This document shows, one piece after another, positions 7,057 through 13,332 of a DNA stretch of 16,986 nucleotides. Source of the DNA: CAYLLT01 sp964591605. GTDB lineage: Bacteria > Planctomycetota > Phycisphaerae > UBA1845 > PWPN01. Below the pieces are notes generated by a model, which searched no databases, was not told the origin of the DNA, and saw nothing but the letters and a program-made list of their open reading frames with translations. The stretch lies in assembly GCA_964591605.1 (NCBI GenBank), contig CAZQEN010000151.1, positions 1 to 16,986 on the forward strand. The letters are read 5' to 3'. Numbering within the stretch: the stretch's first letter is position 1; each line of letters begins with the position of its first letter. The translations under genes and the position numbers were made by a program.

Positions 7057-8064
7057 ATGAGCGACCACACTTTGATTGACGAGTTCCTGAACTATCTGCG
7101 GTTCGAACGGCATTTCTCGCCGCACACCGCCAAGTGCTACGCCGCGGATCTCGCGCAGTTCTGCGAGTTCATGGCGGACCCCGGCGGGCGGGGCGAGAAC
7201 GTGTCCGTCGGCGGTAACGGGTCCTACCATCATGACGCCGGCGCCGGCGGCGTGGCGGTTGCGGCCCCCTCCGCAACCCGCACCACCACCGAGTCGCGGC
7301 AGGTCCTGCTGGGGATCGAACCCGACGACGTGCGGCGGTTCCTCGCGTTCCTCAAGGACCGCAACTACTGCAAGAGCACCACCGCCCGCAAGCTGGCGAC
7401 GCTCCGCAGCTTCTTCAAGTTCTGCGTGAAGCGCGGCCACGTCCCGAGCAACCCGCTCACCACCATCCGCACGCCCAAGCAGGACAAGCGCCTGCCCAAG
7501 TTCCTCGAGGAAGAGCAGGTGCGCAAGCTGCTCGAAACGCCCGACATCGGCACGCTGCTGGGGGCGCGAGACCGGGCGATGCTCGAAACCATGTATTCCA
7601 CCGGCGTGCGCGTGAGCGAACTGGTGGACATGAACATCCAGGACATCGATTTCGTCGGCGAGTGCATCCACGTGCGCGGCAAGGGCAAGAAGGAGCGCGT
7701 CACGCCGATCGCCCCCACCGCCCTGGCGTGGATCCGCCGCTACATGGACCTGCGCCGCGCCGACCCGCGGGCCGCCTCATGGAACCAGCAGGCGGTCTTC
7801 GTGAACAAGCACGGCCAGCGGCTCAGCACGCGAAGCGTCCGCCGCAAGCTCGACAAGTACCTGGCCATCGCCGGCCTCGATCCGTCGATCAGCCCGCACA
7901 CGCTGCGCCACAGCTTCGCCACGCACATGCTCAACCGCGGGGCCGACCTGCGCGCCGTCCAGGAGCTCCTGGGCCACCAGTCGATCTCGACCACCCAGGT
8001 CTACACGCACGTGACCACCGCCCGCATGAAGCAGGCCTACGACGCCGCCCATCCGCGGGCGTGA
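7057..8064 (+). CDS. xerC: Tyrosine recombinase XerC
   Basis: Site-specific recombinase that resolves chromosome dimers at dif together with XerD. 335 residues from ATG 7057; a GTG at 7045 would add four residues and neither has a clear Shine-Dalgarno. The N-terminal SAM-like domain starts with IDEFLNYLRFERHFSPHTAK. All catalytic residues are present: Arg185 (TGVR), Lys209 (GKGKKER), His281 and Arg284 (PHTLRHSFATHML), His307 (LGHQ) and nucleophile Tyr316 (TTQVYTHV). The C-terminus YDAAHPRA and the segment DLRAVQELLGH match XerC better than XerD. Oddity: a low-complexity Gly/Ser/Thr/Ala insert of about 45 residues (42-86) interrupts the N-terminal domain, making it longer than the usual ~300. 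A strong terminator follows. It looks like a housekeeping gene, not a phage integrase. Confidence 0.93.
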   Translation: MSDHTLIDEFLNYLRFERHFSPHTAKCYAADLAQFCEFMADPGGRGENVSVGGNGSYHHDAGAGGVAVAAPSATRTTTESRQVLLGIEPDDVRRFLAFLKDRNYCKSTTARKLATLRSFFKFCVKRGHVPSNPLTTIRTPKQDKRLPKFLEEEQVRKLLETPDIGTLLGARDRAMLETMYSTGVRVSELVDMNIQDIDFVGECIHVRGKGKKERVTPIAPTALAWIRRYMDLRRADPRAASWNQQAVFVNKHGQRLSTRSVRRKLDKYLAIAGLDPSISPHTLRHSFATHMLNRGADLRAVQELLGHQSISTTQVYTHVTTARMKQAYDAAHPRA

Positions 8065-8104
8065 CGCGCCCGCCGCGATCAGTTTGAGGCCCGGGAGAGA
8101 ACCG

Positions 8105-8130
8105 AAGGGCGTCCGCAAGGACGCCCTTTT
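8105..8130 (+). terminator. Intrinsic terminator of xerC
   Basis: AAGGGCGTCC, loop GCAA, GGACGCCCTT with the T-run 8127-8130: a 10-bp perfect stem including the A/T pairs, 40 nt after the xerC stop. On the other strand it also lies 13 nt beyond the stop of the MazF-like gene, so it may close both convergent units. Confidence 0.9.
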
Positions 8131-8142
8131 GCCTGCGCAAGG

Positions 8143-8499
8143 CTATTCCGAACGACGAGGCAATTGCTGTCTCACCTCAAGCACACGGCGGAGGTATTCT
8201 GCTGGCAGGAAGCCCTCTACCGATACGATCTCTGCTCTGTTCAGGACGCACTCCCAGTTGCAGACCACTGCGCTTCGACGGCGCAAACCAGTTGTCGTCC
8301 GAGTACGGGCCGACCACGGTACCGGAACCTGTGTGACCAGAGGTGGATCCGGGAAGGTTGTCGTAATGGCAAGTACCACGATGGGTTCATCAGGTGTCAG
8401 CGCTTCTGGTTGACTGATCACGACGGCGGGTCTGGTCTTCCGGTTCCCCTGCGAGTCGGCAAGCGCTGCCCACACAATGGATCCTTGTTGAAGTTCCAT
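8143..8499 (-). CDS. MazF/PemK-like endoribonuclease toxin
   Basis: 118 residues, the usual size of MazF-type toxins, which cut RNA at short sequence motifs. The beta-barrel start QGSIVWAAL (5-13) and NRKTRPAVVIS (19-29) carry the conserved catalytic Arg (Arg23), and VLAITTT (42-48) carries the conserved Thr (Thr46 by position). SAVVCNWECVLNRAEIVSVEG (two stretches around 76-96) matches the later dimer-forming part. It starts 17 nt after the stop of the preceding small gene in the same orientation, the usual order antitoxin then toxin. No clear Shine-Dalgarno is seen, suggesting coupling. Lower G+C than its neighbours suggests acquisition by transfer. Target sequence unknown. Confidence 0.88.
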   Translation of the reverse strand: MELQQGSIVWAALADSQGNRKTRPAVVISQPEALTPDEPIVVLAITTTFPDPPLVTQVPVPWSARTRTTTGLRRRSAVVCNWECVLNRAEIVSVEGFLPAEYLRRVLEVRQQLPRRSE

Positions 8500-8516
8500 T
8501 CGCGCTGACAGGCTCG

Positions 8517-8756
8517 TTACTCTGGTTCAAAGGGGTTGTCGTTGGCGTGGATCCATGAATCCGGCGCAGGGCGAGACTTCGCTTCTCGAACAAGCGTCTG
8601 ATTATCCGGAGTCAGCCGCTTGATTTTCTCACGAAGACCGGCCAGATCGGGCTCATGTCTGATCACGACAGGCCGCCACTCGTGGGCAGAGGACACCGTT
8701 CGGGTCCACCCCTCTCTGGTGCCGCTCACGCCGAGCTGTTGCTCAGCCGTTTTCAT
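8517..8756 (-). CDS. Small unknown protein, candidate antitoxin of the MazF-like toxin
   Basis: 79 residues from the ATG at 8756, with GGAGAG 5 nt upstream. The frame is open further upstream, but only over the previous gene. It overlaps the end of the DUF6941-type gene by 14 nt and is followed 17 nt later by the toxin. It is hydrophilic, with no recognised ribbon-helix-helix or AbrB motif. The C-terminal half (DLAGLREKIKRL, then a Pro/Asn/Glu-rich tail ending NPFEPE) looks helical then disordered, as expected for a toxin-wrapping tail. The antitoxin role is inferred purely from position and size. Confidence 0.6.
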   Translation of the reverse strand: MKTAEQQLGVSGTREGWTRTVSSAHEWRPVVIRHEPDLAGLREKIKRLTPDNQTLVREAKSRPAPDSWIHANDNPFEPE

Positions 8757-9156
8757 GCGAACTCTCCGAAATCCGTACAGCGAACGGCCGCTGCTTGATA
8801 ATTGTACCATCGACCGACAGACAAACGCAGTATCTCCCCGGTTCGGGGAAAAGAAGGTCCTCTATCTCGACGTCGAGATCTGCAACTTCGGAAGGGTCAT
8901 CCATGGTGAAGGGCCCTTTGAACTCCAGCAGATCCAAAGCGGTCTCTTCATGCTGAATGTGCAGAGAAAGCTCATATTCGCCCCATCCTCCGGCCAGAGT
9001 GAGAAGGACGAACATCTTCCGGTGCCTCGCGGGGAATTCAGAGGCCACAATGTTGTTGAATACACCGGAAACCGTCAGCTTCTTCGATGACTCCTCACGT
9101 GCGATGGCGTCACACAGGATGATCGCCAGGCATTCGGGCAACGGACGGCTGTTCAT
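8743..9156 (-). CDS. DUF6941-type protein (function unknown)
   Basis: 137 residues, no signal peptide. The sequence opens with LAIILCDAIAREESSKKLTV and SGVFNNIVASEFPARHRKMF and continues with alternating beta strands (YELSLHIQHEE, VADLDVEIEDLLFPEPGRY, CVCLSVDGTIIKQRPFAVRI). This matches the pattern I know from planctomycete DUF6941 proteins: 'cd...G.l.l.GvfN.i.a..fPa...'. The expected fold is a small beta sandwich; the role is unknown. It overlaps the following gene by 14 nt, forming an apparent three-gene unit with the candidate antitoxin and MazF-like toxin, and starts 73 nt after the rtcB stop. A two-codon start-stop ORF abuts its start. Confidence 0.75.
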   Translation of the reverse strand: MNSRPLPECLAIILCDAIAREESSKKLTVSGVFNNIVASEFPARHRKMFVLLTLAGGWGEYELSLHIQHEETALDLLEFKGPFTMDDPSEVADLDVEIEDLLFPEPGRYCVCLSVDGTIIKQRPFAVRISESSHENG

Positions 9157-9161
9157 GCCAT
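9153..9161 (-). promoter_or_regulatory. Two-codon ORF (Met-Ala-stop) overlapping the DUF6941-type start
   Basis: ATG GCA TGA on the minus strand sits 7 nt downstream of a perfect GGAGG (9173-9169), while the annotated ATG at 9156 overlaps its stop as ATGA and is 12 nt from that GGAGG. Ribosomes may start at the first ATG, stop at once and restart. It may equally be chance. Confidence 0.3.
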
Positions 9162-9229
9162 CAGTATGCCTCCGGCGCGACCCCCAGGCAAGCGTGGTGT
9201 CCGAGTCGACCGCAAACGTCGGCCGTTCA

Positions 9230-10357
9230 TCAGCTTCCTTTATAGCACAGCAGCGGCCGCAGGCGCCGCACGATCCGCGTCAGTTCCTTCTGTGCCCGCA
9301 TGACCGCTTCGATGTCCTTGTAGGCTTCCGGCGATTCCTCGCGCAGGCGGCGGGCCAGGCAGCGGTCGAACCAGACGCCCTTCATCTGGTTCTCCAGATC
9401 CCGCGTGGAGATGCGGCGCCGGGCCTCGCTTCGGTCGAGCCGGCGTCCCGCGCCGTGGGAGCTCGACCGCAGGGCCGGCTCAAAGCCGCGTCCCCGCACG
9501 TGAAAGCTCCACGTGCCCATGGAGCCGGGGATGACGCCGGGCTCCCCCGCCTCGGCCGACATCGCGCCCTTGCGGTGCACGAGCAGCGCACGCCCGGCGT
9601 GCTCTTCCTGCCTGACGTAATTGTGTGGACAGTCCAGGTACGTCTCATCGAGGGGAGCGACACCGACCACACGCCGCACCACCTCGGCGGCCCTGTCGAT
9701 CATCGCCCGGCGGTTGGCGGCGGCGTATGCGAGCGCCCACTGAAGATCATGCCAGTAGGCCTGCCCGGCCGGCTGGGCGGGATCGAGTCCGACCAGGCCG
9801 GTGCGGGTCCGGCCAGCCCGCTGCAGGTGCAGCGCGGAAATCGTCTGGCCCATTCCGCGCGAGCCGCTGTGGACCATGAGCCAGAGGCGGCCCTCATCAT
9901 CCGCCTGCAGCTCAAGGAAGTGATTGCCGCTGCCGAGCGTACCCAGTTGCAGCATTCCGTCGCGACGCTTGATGCTGTCAAGCCTGGGGTCGCTCAGCGC
10001 TGATTGGCAGAGTGCCTCGGGCAGCTCGACCGTGCTTCGGCGAGTGCGGCGCACGATCGGCACCTGCTCATACAGGTTCGCCAGGATTCGGCCGGCGACG
10101 GACTCATGATCAAGTGCATCGGCGTTCGCATCGAACGCGAGGACGGCCATGCCGCAACCGATATCTCCGCCGACGGCCTGTGGGAGCAGCAGTTGCTCCG
10201 TCGCCACAACCGTTCCCACGCACACGTCGCGGGCCAGGTGCACGTCGGGCATGACCGCGATGTGGCGGACCGACTCGGTATTTGCGAGCCGCTCCAGGGC
10301 TGCGCGCACCGATGCCGGGAGCGGCTCGGGCGTCCATTGGTGGAATTCGGCGTTCAT
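9230..10357 (-). CDS. rtcB: RtcB family RNA-splicing ligase
   Basis: GTP- and Mn-dependent ligase joining RNA 3'-phosphate or 2',3'-cyclic phosphate ends to 5'-OH ends; acts in RNA repair. 375 residues from ATG 10357, with GGGAGGT upstream (about 10370-10364); the frame extends further only across the RbfA-like gene. MPDVHLARDVCVGTV is at 36-50. Metal and active-site residues are in place: Asp65 and Cys68 (GGDIGCG), Asn145-His146 (GSGNHFLE), His163 (VHSGSRG), His245 (CPHNYV) and the guanylylated His301 (SSHGAGRR). It is shorter than the ~400-480 residue E. coli and archaeal forms, as in many bacterial branches. It overlaps the stop of the RbfA-like gene (ATGA). No archease gene is visible. 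Confidence 0.95.
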   Translation of the reverse strand: MNAEFHQWTPEPLPASVRAALERLANTESVRHIAVMPDVHLARDVCVGTVVATEQLLLPQAVGGDIGCGMAVLAFDANADALDHESVAGRILANLYEQVPIVRRTRRSTVELPEALCQSALSDPRLDSIKRRDGMLQLGTLGSGNHFLELQADDEGRLWLMVHSGSRGMGQTISALHLQRAGRTRTGLVGLDPAQPAGQAYWHDLQWALAYAAANRRAMIDRAAEVVRRVVGVAPLDETYLDCPHNYVRQEEHAGRALLVHRKGAMSAEAGEPGVIPGSMGTWSFHVRGRGFEPALRSSSHGAGRRLDRSEARRRISTRDLENQMKGVWFDRCLARRLREESPEAYKDIEAVMRAQKELTRIVRRLRPLLCYKGS

Positions 10358-10764
10358 GCCCCACCTCCCGGTCCGGAGCCGACCTGAAAAACCAGGTCCG
10401 GCGCACGCCTGCGGCAGACGGCCGCCGCCACCTCCCGGCGCAGGCGGCCTTTGGCGAACTCCAAATGTCCCAGTACCCGCTCGATCTGCTGGGGGCCCAG
10501 CGGTGCAGACGAATGCAGTCGCACCAGCAGGCGCGAGGCGTCCGGCGCGGGCGTGACGCTCACGATCTGCAGCTCGCTCAACAGGCGGTCGCTGCCGTCG
10601 CCTCCGAGAACGAGTGAGAGGGTCCGAAATACCTGCCTGCACAACTGCTGCGACTTTCGGTCCTGACGGTTGCTCTTGTGTCTGGCAAAAAAGCGACGCG
10701 GATCCACCCCGTCGTCTTCCTGAGGCTGCGCGCACCATCGGCGCAGTGAATCATCTCTTCTCAT
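10354..10764 (-). CDS. rbfA: RbfA-like ribosome-binding factor
   Basis: 136 residues. Residues 36-128 match the RbfA KH-type domain: RKSQQLCRQVFRTLSLVL, then LQIVSVTPAPDASRLLVRLH (the strand-turn equivalent to 'V..V..s.Dl..a.Vy'), then LEFAKGRLRREVAAAV and the typical end RRAPDLVF. RbfA binds the 30S subunit and helps mature the 5' end of 16S rRNA. An extra charged N-terminus (1-35) precedes the domain. It overlaps rtcB by 4 nt (ATGA), so the two are translationally coupled; the housekeeping rbfA usually sits with infB/nusA, so this could be a second, specialised copy. The start at 10764 follows an in-frame stop, with only a weak ribosome binding site. Confidence 0.75.
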   Translation of the reverse strand: MRRDDSLRRWCAQPQEDDGVDPRRFFARHKSNRQDRKSQQLCRQVFRTLSLVLGGDGSDRLLSELQIVSVTPAPDASRLLVRLHSSAPLGPQQIERVLGHLEFAKGRLRREVAAAVCRRRAPDLVFQVGSGPGGGA

Positions 10765-10781
10765 CGGAAAAGGCTCTCACG

Positions 10782-10805
10782 CGCGCAGGACGCATGCTCT
10801 GCGCG
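10782..10805 (-). promoter_or_regulatory. Leader hairpin before the RbfA-like gene
   Basis: CGCGCAG and CTGCGCG form a perfect 7-bp stem with a 10-nt loop, ending 18 nt before the RbfA-like start. A second small hairpin (GATTC-GCCAG-GAATC, 10851-10865) overlaps the stop codon of the upstream leader ORF. Together they resemble an attenuation-type leader; this is inferred from layout. Confidence 0.4.
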
Positions 10806-10863
10806 GCAGTCACGATTCGCTCATCGAGCCGGGCCGGTTATGGACGCGGGGATTCGCCAGGAA

Positions 10864-10926
10864 TCAGGCGCGAACGGACCGGAGGCTCAACCGGCTGGAT
10901 TTGAGATGGGGTTCAAGGGATCGCAC
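10864..10926 (-). CDS. Candidate 20-residue leader peptide upstream of rbfA-rtcB
   Basis: GTG start at 10926 with a very strong Shine-Dalgarno (AAAGGAGGTT, 10940-10931; GGAGG is 6 nt from the GTG). The ORF is 20 codons, of which 13 are Ser, Leu or Arg. It lies between a good promoter and the RbfA-like gene, which starts 99 nt after its stop. The strength of the ribosome binding site in a region without any other gene is the main support. It could be a regulatory leader peptide for the operon. No conservation can be judged here. Confidence 0.5.
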   Translation of the reverse strand: MRSLEPHLKSSRLSLRSVRA

Positions 10927-10964
10927 GGTCAACCTCCTTTCTGCCCCGACGGGAGCATGAGTGA

Positions 10965-10992
10965 AATATACATCGTCAGAGATGGAAGTCAA
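10965..10992 (-). promoter_or_regulatory. Sigma70-type promoter driving the rbfA-rtcB operon
   Basis: On the minus strand TTGACT (10992-10987), a 16-bp spacer and TATATT (10970-10965): each box has five of six consensus bases in an otherwise GC-rich sequence. The expected start of transcription is near 10958, 20 nt before the Shine-Dalgarno of the leader ORF. Confidence 0.65.
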
Positions 10993-11042
10993 GTTGCGAT
11001 ACGGGCCTGACACGGAGAGGGGCCGTCGCCATCCCTGGAGTA

Positions 11043-11048
11043 TATAAT
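11043..11048 (+). promoter_or_regulatory. Probable -10 box of the DUF4160-DUF2442 pair
   Basis: A perfect TATAAT in GC-rich DNA, 45 nt before the DUF4160 start. No matching -35 box is visible at 16-18 bp, so an activator or a different sigma factor may be involved. Confidence 0.45.
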
Positions 11049-11092
11049 GTCCAGCGACAGGATGGGTCTCGCGATGCCTGAAGGTGGCGTCC

Positions 11093-11353
11093 ATGCCGGA
11101 ACTGAGCAGGTTTTACGGGATTGTGATTGCCATGTATCACCGTGACCATCCTCCGCCACACTTCTACGTCCGATACGGCGCCCAGAAGGCCAAGTTCGGA
11201 ATCGAGGAGTTGGATGTGACAGAGGGCGAGCTGAGTCCGAGGGCCCGGGCAATGGTCAAGGAGTGGGCGACCCGGCACCAGGACGAACTGCGCCGAGCGT
11301 GGGACCTGGCGTCGCGTTCGCAGCCGCTGTTTCCCATTGCCCCGCTGGAGTGA
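11093..11353 (+). CDS. DUF4160 domain protein (toxin-antitoxin-like pair)
   Basis: 86 residues from the ATG at 11093 with AGGTGG 5 nt upstream. MPELSRFYGIVIAMYHRDHP then PPHFYVRYG is the hallmark start of DUF4160, followed by ELSPRARAMVKEWATRHQDEL and the usual end PLFPIAPLE. The family is widespread and almost always encoded next to DUF2442, as here (4-nt gap); such pairs are listed as toxin-antitoxin-like, but biochemical activity is poorly known. The HxDHxPPHF cluster is a plausible metal or active site. Confidence 0.92.
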   Translation: MPELSRFYGIVIAMYHRDHPPPHFYVRYGAQKAKFGIEELDVTEGELSPRARAMVKEWATRHQDELRRAWDLASRSQPLFPIAPLE

Positions 11354-11357
11354 TTCG

Positions 11358-11627
11358 ATGCTCAAAGACATCGTCGCCGTGGAACCGCAAAACGGCCGTC
11401 GCCTGCTGCTCACGTTTGAGGATGGACAGAGGCGAATAGTGGATATTGCCGAAATCGTTCCTTTTACGGGCGTATTCGAGCCGCTTCGTGACGACGCCTG
11501 CTTCCGCCAGGTGAGGGTGTCGCCGGATCTGGGCACCATTGTCTGGCCCAATGGCGCTGACTTGTGTCCGGAGGTGCTTTACAGGGCCAGCCAGCCCGCA
11601 GGCCAGGTGGAGTTGAAAAACGCCTGA
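11358..11627 (+). CDS. DUF2442 domain protein, partner of DUF4160
   Basis: 89 residues from ATG 11358, with GGAG (11347-11350) inside the end of the upstream gene. LKDIVAVEPQNGRRLLLTFE, RRIVDIAEIVPFTGVFEPL, FRQVRVSPDLGTIVWPNGAD and LCPEVLY are the standard DUF2442 blocks (strand-rich N-terminus, then 'G.i.Wp.g.dl.pd.Ly'). DUF2442 proteins are proposed antitoxin or regulatory partners of DUF4160. The pair forms its own small operon, convergent with the SGNH hydrolase gene. Confidence 0.92.
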   Translation: MLKDIVAVEPQNGRRLLLTFEDGQRRIVDIAEIVPFTGVFEPLRDDACFRQVRVSPDLGTIVWPNGADLCPEVLYRASQPAGQVELKNA

Positions 11628-11671
11628 TGGCGGCCAGAAAACCCCCGACTGGCCGCGTCCGCCGTTCATCG

Positions 11672-11843
11672 GGTTCCCTTGTCACAAAGCAGCGGCCGTC
11701 CCGAAATCGTTGCCCGGACATTCCAGACGCGTCGGCCCTGCTGGAGCGACGCCCCCGACCCGTGGATAAGGGAAACAGGCTCGGAGAATCCCCGAATCAG
11801 TACCCGGCATACCCCACGAGTCGAGAGGGCAGACAAGGGAACC
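11672..11843. repeat. 172-bp element bounded by perfect 12-bp inverted repeats
   Basis: GGTTCCCTTGTC (11672-11683) is the exact reverse complement of GACAAGGGAACC (11832-11843). An inner related copy, GATAAGGGAA, lies at 11765-11774. It fills nearly all of the gap between the convergent DUF2442 and SGNH hydrolase genes and has no credible ORF. No clear target-site duplication is seen. It looks like a non-autonomous mobile element (MITE-like) or a dispersed intergenic repeat. Confidence 0.55.
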
Positions 11844-11850
11844 TGCGCAA

Positions 11851-13158
11851 TCACCTGGCCAGCGCGTCGCGGATCCGAGGCGCGAGCACTTGAGCCAGGA
11901 TCCGGTTCCCGTGGGAATTGTAGTGGCATTCATCCAGGTAGACCGTGCCGGCTTCGTCAGCGAATGCCTCTGTCAGATCGATCGACACGGCGCCCCCCAC
12001 GCTCAGTCGCTTCGCCGCCTCACGCACCGAAGGCCACACGCGTTGAACCACCTGGGGCAGATTCCGCCGAGGGCTCACATATTCCGATTCCTCTGATGTG
12101 AGCGTCCTGGAGACGAAGATGACCGGCTGCAGAGCCAGGATCACGTTTACCCCGTCGCGCTGCGCCTGAGAGGCCAGCAGCTCATGGTGACGGAGCATCT
12201 GATCCACAAAACGCATGTCCACATAGCCGTCCGGTTCCGGAAATCGAACGCCCGGCGAGAAGATCTCGCGCTCTTTCGGCGCAGAGGGATTCACCAGGTC
12301 AAAGAGACGACAATACGCCGAACTGGCCAGAAGGAAATCGCCGAACCTTCCCGAGCCCCGCGGAGCCGGCACCTCGACGGGGTCATAGAATGGCAGCTCC
12401 CCGACTCCGCCCGCCCAGACCGACTTCCAGGCCCGACCGTCCAGAATGGCGAATACCACGTCGTTCCGCCCGTCCAGCACGACGACCAGGTCGGGTTGAA
12501 ACGCGGACAGCACGTGGATGTACCAGTTGGCCTCCTGGTATGACCCGAAATAGGGAACTCCCGCACAGATCAGCTCGACAGGCTTGCCTTCGATGCCGCC
12601 GGCGAACTCTTCGCGCAGAAACGACGCGAGATCCTGCCCGTCCGGAACGCCCCAGCCGAACGCCCCGGAGCCCCCGGTCAGAAACACCCGGACGCTCCCT
12701 GGTGGCTTCTCGAGCGCGACGTCGTAGCCGCTCCGGAAACCGTTGCGGTCGATTCGGAGCACGCCGCCCCAGAGCGGGTATTCACAGGAGGGCACGAGCT
12801 GATAGTTGCTCGTCTCATTGGTCATGAGCATCCCGGACTGGGTGCCGCGGACGCTCTTGCGCAGCGGCGCTTCGAGCTGGAGCTGACGGACATCGATGTA
12901 TCTCCAGATCAGTTCGAGCGAGAGCAGGACCGGCGGGGAGAACAGAAGCCCGATGAACAGCAGCCGCCTGCGAGAAGGGGACGTGCCGGCCCAGTACATC
13001 GCCCCCAGCCAGGCCGCAACCCCGACGGCCGCCACGGCCCCGCACACGCGGAGGTGAGGCGTCCCGCGCCACACGAAAAGCCCCAGCAGTACAAACACAG
13101 CCGCCCGGGCGACCCATCGCCACCGGTGATCTGGCGAGCAACCACTCACGAAGTTCAT
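11851..13158 (-). CDS. Membrane-anchored SGNH/GDSL hydrolase
   Basis: 435 residues from ATG 13158. The open frame continues upstream to 13326, but that part is a decayed MATE-gene end, so the shorter start is used; an ATG at 13173 is also possible and neither has an ideal ribosome binding site. Two or three N-terminal helices (about 16-30, 37-56, 65-84) precede the hydrolase domain. Catalytic Ser164 lies in LTGGSGAFGWG, the Asn block in DGRND (Asn232), and the Asp/His pair in LDECHYNSHGN (Asp409, His412). Members of this branch accompany carbamoyltransferase, SxtJ and DUF5989 genes and probably remove or transfer acyl groups on an exported glycan or metabolite. Here the gene is split from that set by inserted repeat debris. 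Confidence 0.88.
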   Translation of the reverse strand: MNFVSGCSPDHRWRWVARAAVFVLLGLFVWRGTPHLRVCGAVAAVGVAAWLGAMYWAGTSPSRRRLLFIGLLFSPPVLLSLELIWRYIDVRQLQLEAPLRKSVRGTQSGMLMTNETSNYQLVPSCEYPLWGGVLRIDRNGFRSGYDVALEKPPGSVRVFLTGGSGAFGWGVPDGQDLASFLREEFAGGIEGKPVELICAGVPYFGSYQEANWYIHVLSAFQPDLVVVLDGRNDVVFAILDGRAWKSVWAGGVGELPFYDPVEVPAPRGSGRFGDFLLASSAYCRLFDLVNPSAPKEREIFSPGVRFPEPDGYVDMRFVDQMLRHHELLASQAQRDGVNVILALQPVIFVSRTLTSEESEYVSPRRNLPQVVQRVWPSVREAAKRLSVGGAVSIDLTEAFADEAGTVYLDECHYNSHGNRILAQVLAPRIRDALAR

Positions 13159-13215
13159 CCCTCTGATTGGCATATGATAACCATGCGCGGTGTGTGCGGC
13201 GAACGGCTGCACGCG

Positions 13216-13332
13216 AACATGCTGCCACTTCCCGCAGGCAAAACACACGCCGCTCAGGATAACGCGCAGGAGCCGATCGCCGAACATGTCCGTCCAGGTG
13301 CCCAGGAGCCCGCCCTCCAGGAGCACGCCGCA
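13216..13332 (-). pseudogene. Decayed 3' end of a MATE transporter gene
   Basis: This 117-bp stretch aligns without gaps to 16160-16276, the end of the MATE gene in this window; I count about 10 mismatches, roughly 91% identity. Translation gives LLEGGLLGTWTDMFGDRLLR against VLEGGLLGAWTGMFGDLLLR, and further matches to KWQH at the end. The stop codon of the original is lost, so the frame reads on into the SGNH hydrolase. Only the last ~38 codons survive. Confidence 0.85.

Noticed and set aside
7057..8064. Integrase of a phage or integrative element
   Set aside because: The sequence is a housekeeping XerC type, with no att repeats, tRNA or phage genes nearby.
8957..10003. 348-codon open frame on the plus strand
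   Set aside because: Antisense shadow of rtcB, which has all its catalytic residues on the other strand.
9230..10738. RtcB with a 127-residue N-terminal extension (502 residues)
   Set aside because: The extension is the other frame of the RbfA-like gene; the ATG at 10357 has a good ribosome binding site and gives the normal family start.
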